Below, one piece after another: positions 6,297-7,673 of a stretch of 7,673 nt of DNA. The notes beneath the pieces were generated by a model. It was given only the letters and a program-made list of their open reading frames with translations, was not told the origin of the DNA and made no database searches. Within the stretch, counting starts at the first letter, position 1. The number at the start of each line of letters is the position of its first letter. The translations under genes were made by a program, and so were the position numbers. Origin of the DNA: Bacteroidota bacterium (GTDB lineage: Bacteria; Bacteroidota; Bacteroidia; JAADEI01); NCBI GenBank assembly GCA_015490475.1, contig WFXT01000170.1, positions 1 to 7,673 of the forward strand, in the 5' to 3' direction.

Positions 6297-6749
6297 ATGT
6301 CTATGTGGACGGTGCGTTGCTATGCTATGATTTTATATAACAATAGTGTTGTGGCAGTTAAAGAAAAAATAGGCAATTTTGATATTATTAAATTTCCTGG
6401 GGGAGGTGTTAAGCAAGGCGAGGGACTTATTAATGCCGTTAAAAGAGAAGTGGAGGAAGAGTTAGGTATAGTCATTGGTTCCCCATGGCAACTGGTATAT
6501 GTTAATCACTTCTTTGTTCCGTCCGCATTCAGAAAAGATAAGGAAGTAATAGCAGTGTATTATGCCTTTGAAGTGAATAATCAAATAATAGATGAGTTAG
6601 GTGCCGAAAAGATTCGTGATGTGAAATTTGCTTTTAGTGTTTCAAAATCTGTGCTGCTTGTACCATTATTGCCAGAAATGGTTGAACTGTTCTTAATTCC
6701 AACAGACCGGATGGCTTTTATTAATCTACTGAAGATGGTTCGCCAATGA
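6297..6749 (+). CDS. Nudix hydrolase
   Basis: A 150-residue cytoplasmic protein with a perfect Nudix box, GX5EX7REUXEEXGU, running from Gly36 to Ile58: Glu42, then Arg50-Glu51 and Glu54-Glu55 as metal ligands, and Gly57. Such enzymes hydrolyse nucleoside diphosphates linked to another group (for example damaged nucleotides, ADP-ribose or NADH). No second signature pins the substrate. The C-terminal half (from about 65) is not diagnostic. The ATG at 6297 is 21 bases after the previous stop; a second ATG two codons downstream is equally possible. It is probably the last gene of the plus-strand transcript. Its final 29 bases overlap the end of prmC on the other strand, leaving no room for a dedicated terminator between them, and I see none. 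Confidence 0.9.
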   Translation: MSMWTVRCYAMILYNNSVVAVKEKIGNFDIIKFPGGGVKQGEGLINAVKREVEEELGIVIGSPWQLVYVNHFFVPSAFRKDKEVIAVYYAFEVNNQIIDELGAEKIRDVKFAFSVSKSVLLVPLLPEMVELFLIPTDRMAFINLLKMVRQ

Positions 6750-7557
6750 TGAAGCGTTCTTTTCCTGCTAGGTCTTTCAGTGTATATACCTTTTCATAAC
6801 CTGCATGTTTGAGAATGTCAATAACGTCCCGATAGATGTATGGACTGCTTTCAAATATTACTAATACTTTGTTTGGATCGCCATATGTTGATACTATTTC
6901 CCTATAGAAAAACAATGGATCGTAGGGGGGAGCAAGCCACGCATCCCTTGGTTCATAGAGTATTACAGACCTGTCCATCTTGGACAATTCACACGGTTTT
7001 ATATATGGAGGATTGGAAACAACTATGTTTATTCTGTTCTTAAGAATTTTTGCTGTTGATTCTTCAAAACAATCACCACAGATTAAATTAATGTCAACAT
7101 TAAGAATTTGGGAATTTTCCTTAATTAGTTCGCAAGCAACGGGATTGTTTTCAACGAGCCATACTTCACTGGCAGGGATGTATTTTTTTATGGCAAGTCC
7201 GATGGCGCCACTTCCCGCACAAAAATCAGCAACTGTTGGTTTAAGACCTAAATTTTTAATTTTCTCTATTGCTATTTCTGTTAGTTGTTCGGTTTCTGGA
7301 CGGGGAATGAAAATTTCAGGCTTTATTTTTAAGGTTAGGTCTAAAAATTGTATCTTTCCTGAGAGATAGGCGTAAGGGAAATCAACTTTCAAGGCATCGC
7401 TAAATTTCTGTAATAATAACCATTGTGAGACAGGATCATTGGCAAGCGTTGATATGTCTTCCATGAGCCATACTTCAGGAATATTATGCTGTGAGGAAAT
7501 TATCCGAATTTGCTTCAAAATGTCCTGTGGGAGTTGTTTTTTATTTGTCGGATTCAT
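6721..7557 (-). CDS. prmC: Peptide chain release factor N5-glutamine methyltransferase PrmC
   Basis: Methylates the glutamine of the GGQ motif in release factors RF1 and RF2, using S-adenosylmethionine, and so supports translation termination. The 278-residue protein has an N-terminal helical release-factor-binding domain (about 1-75) and a Rossmann-like methyltransferase domain. Typical marks are IPRPETE at 84-90, the SAM-binding segment DFCAGSGAIGLA at 111-122, acidic Glu136 after the second strand, and the catalytic NPPY at 182-185 in VVSNPPYI. KDLAGKERF near the C-terminus is the usual PrmC ending. Length matches E. coli PrmC (277). The segment after NPPY (EPRDAWLAPPYDPLFFYREI) fits the known EPxxAL..G.DGL..YR block, with Ala-Pro-Pro-Tyr replacing the usual glycine stretch. 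Ending convergent to the Nudix gene, it reads from the right. Confidence 0.95.
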   Translation of the reverse strand: MNPTNKKQLPQDILKQIRIISSQHNIPEVWLMEDISTLANDPVSQWLLLQKFSDALKVDFPYAYLSGKIQFLDLTLKIKPEIFIPRPETEQLTEIAIEKIKNLGLKPTVADFCAGSGAIGLAIKKYIPASEVWLVENNPVACELIKENSQILNVDINLICGDCFEESTAKILKNRINIVVSNPPYIKPCELSKMDRSVILYEPRDAWLAPPYDPLFFYREIVSTYGDPNKVLVIFESSPYIYRDVIDILKHAGYEKVYTLKDLAGKERFIIGEPSSVD

Positions 7558-7563
7558 AAGAAG

Positions 7564-7571
7564 TAAAGATA
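7564..7571 (-). promoter_or_regulatory. Weak candidate -7 element for prmC
   Basis: The minus strand reads TATCTTTA, one base off TAnnTTTG. It ends only 6 bases before the prmC ATG, so transcription from it would give a leaderless or nearly leaderless message. No matching -33 box is apparent. Confidence 0.2.
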
Positions 7572-7587
7572 GTTTTTCCTGTGTTCT

Positions 7588-7601
7588 TAATTTTAAAATT
7601 A
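7588..7601. repeat. 14-base perfect AT palindrome upstream of prmC
   Basis: TAATTTTAAAATTA is exactly self-complementary and lies between prmC and the possible plus-strand gene at the right edge. In such AT-rich DNA it carries little information; it may be a chance feature, an AT-rich promoter element, or an operator. Confidence 0.35.
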
Positions 7602-7620
7602 CTATAGAATTGTTAGGAAT

Positions 7621-7673
7621 ATGCGATTAGGAAAAATAGAAACATTCTCGTTGAAGACTGTTTTCCATAGAGA
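7621..7673 (+). CDS. Possible start of a divergent gene, cut by the right edge
   Basis: An ATG at 7621 opens a frame that stays open for 17 codons to the window edge (MRLGKIETFSLKTVFHR). TAGAATTG at 7605-7612 is one base from TAnnTTTG on the same strand, but lies only 8 bases before the ATG. The divergent arrangement with prmC makes a gene here plausible, but the fragment is too short to recognise or to confirm as coding. Confidence 0.3.
   Translation, partial: MRLGKIETFSLKTVFHR

Noticed and set aside
6980..7369. 129-codon plus-strand open frame inside prmC
   Set aside because: It is antisense to the conserved methyltransferase core of PrmC and shows no family features of its own.
1..7673. 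CRISPR array, tRNA, rRNA, insertion sequence, prophage or toxin-antitoxin module
   Set aside because: No regular repeats with spacers, cloverleaf-like sequence, transposase, terminal inverted repeats or paired small toxin/antitoxin frames were seen when reading both strands.

Overview
The window looks like chromosomal DNA from a Gram-negative member of the Bacteroidota or a close relative. Several signs agree. Start codons have A-rich leaders rather than clear Shine-Dalgarno sequences. A TAnnTTTG-type promoter box lies upstream of the ccmC-like gene. A Kdo-pathway arabinose-5-phosphate isomerase implies a lipopolysaccharide outer membrane. The CcmC and glutamate dehydrogenase proteins carry motif variants that I associate with this phylum from memory. 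I cannot fix the genus. The DNA is moderately AT-rich and almost entirely coding: the longest stretch without a gene is the 185-base divergent region at 2590-2774.

Layout. (1) Positions 1-2589 hold a four-gene minus-strand cluster, read right to left: kdsD, a DUF72/YecE-family protein, a CPBP-family membrane protease, and a low-molecular-weight phosphatase/arsenate-reductase-like protein cut by the left edge. The genes are 14 bases apart or overlap by 7 and 4 bases, so they very probably form one transcript. (2) Positions 2590-2774 separate this cluster from the next and hold a candidate promoter for the plus strand, a weaker one for kdsD and a 12-base inverted repeat. (3) Positions 2775-6749 hold a plus-strand cluster: ccmC, an unlisted 40-residue CcmD-like membrane protein that overlaps both neighbours, a Glu/Leu/Phe/Val dehydrogenase, a PLP-dependent cystathionine gamma-synthase-family enzyme, and a Nudix hydrolase. 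(4) prmC lies convergently on the minus strand (6721-7557), its 3' end overlapping the Nudix gene by 29 bases. (5) The right edge holds a short, AT-rich, probably divergent intergenic region and perhaps the first codons of another plus-strand gene.

How the genes work together. The window is mostly housekeeping: envelope sugar supply (KdsD), cytochrome c maturation (CcmC/CcmD), amino acid metabolism (glutamate dehydrogenase and a sulfur amino acid enzyme), and translation termination (PrmC). I see no phage, transposon, CRISPR, tRNA or rRNA, and no convincing new system. The points most worth a second look are the hidden CcmD-like gene nested between ccmC and gdh, the atypical cysteine spacing in the phosphatase/ArsC-like protein and its tight coupling to a membrane protease and DUF72 gene, and the divergent control region.
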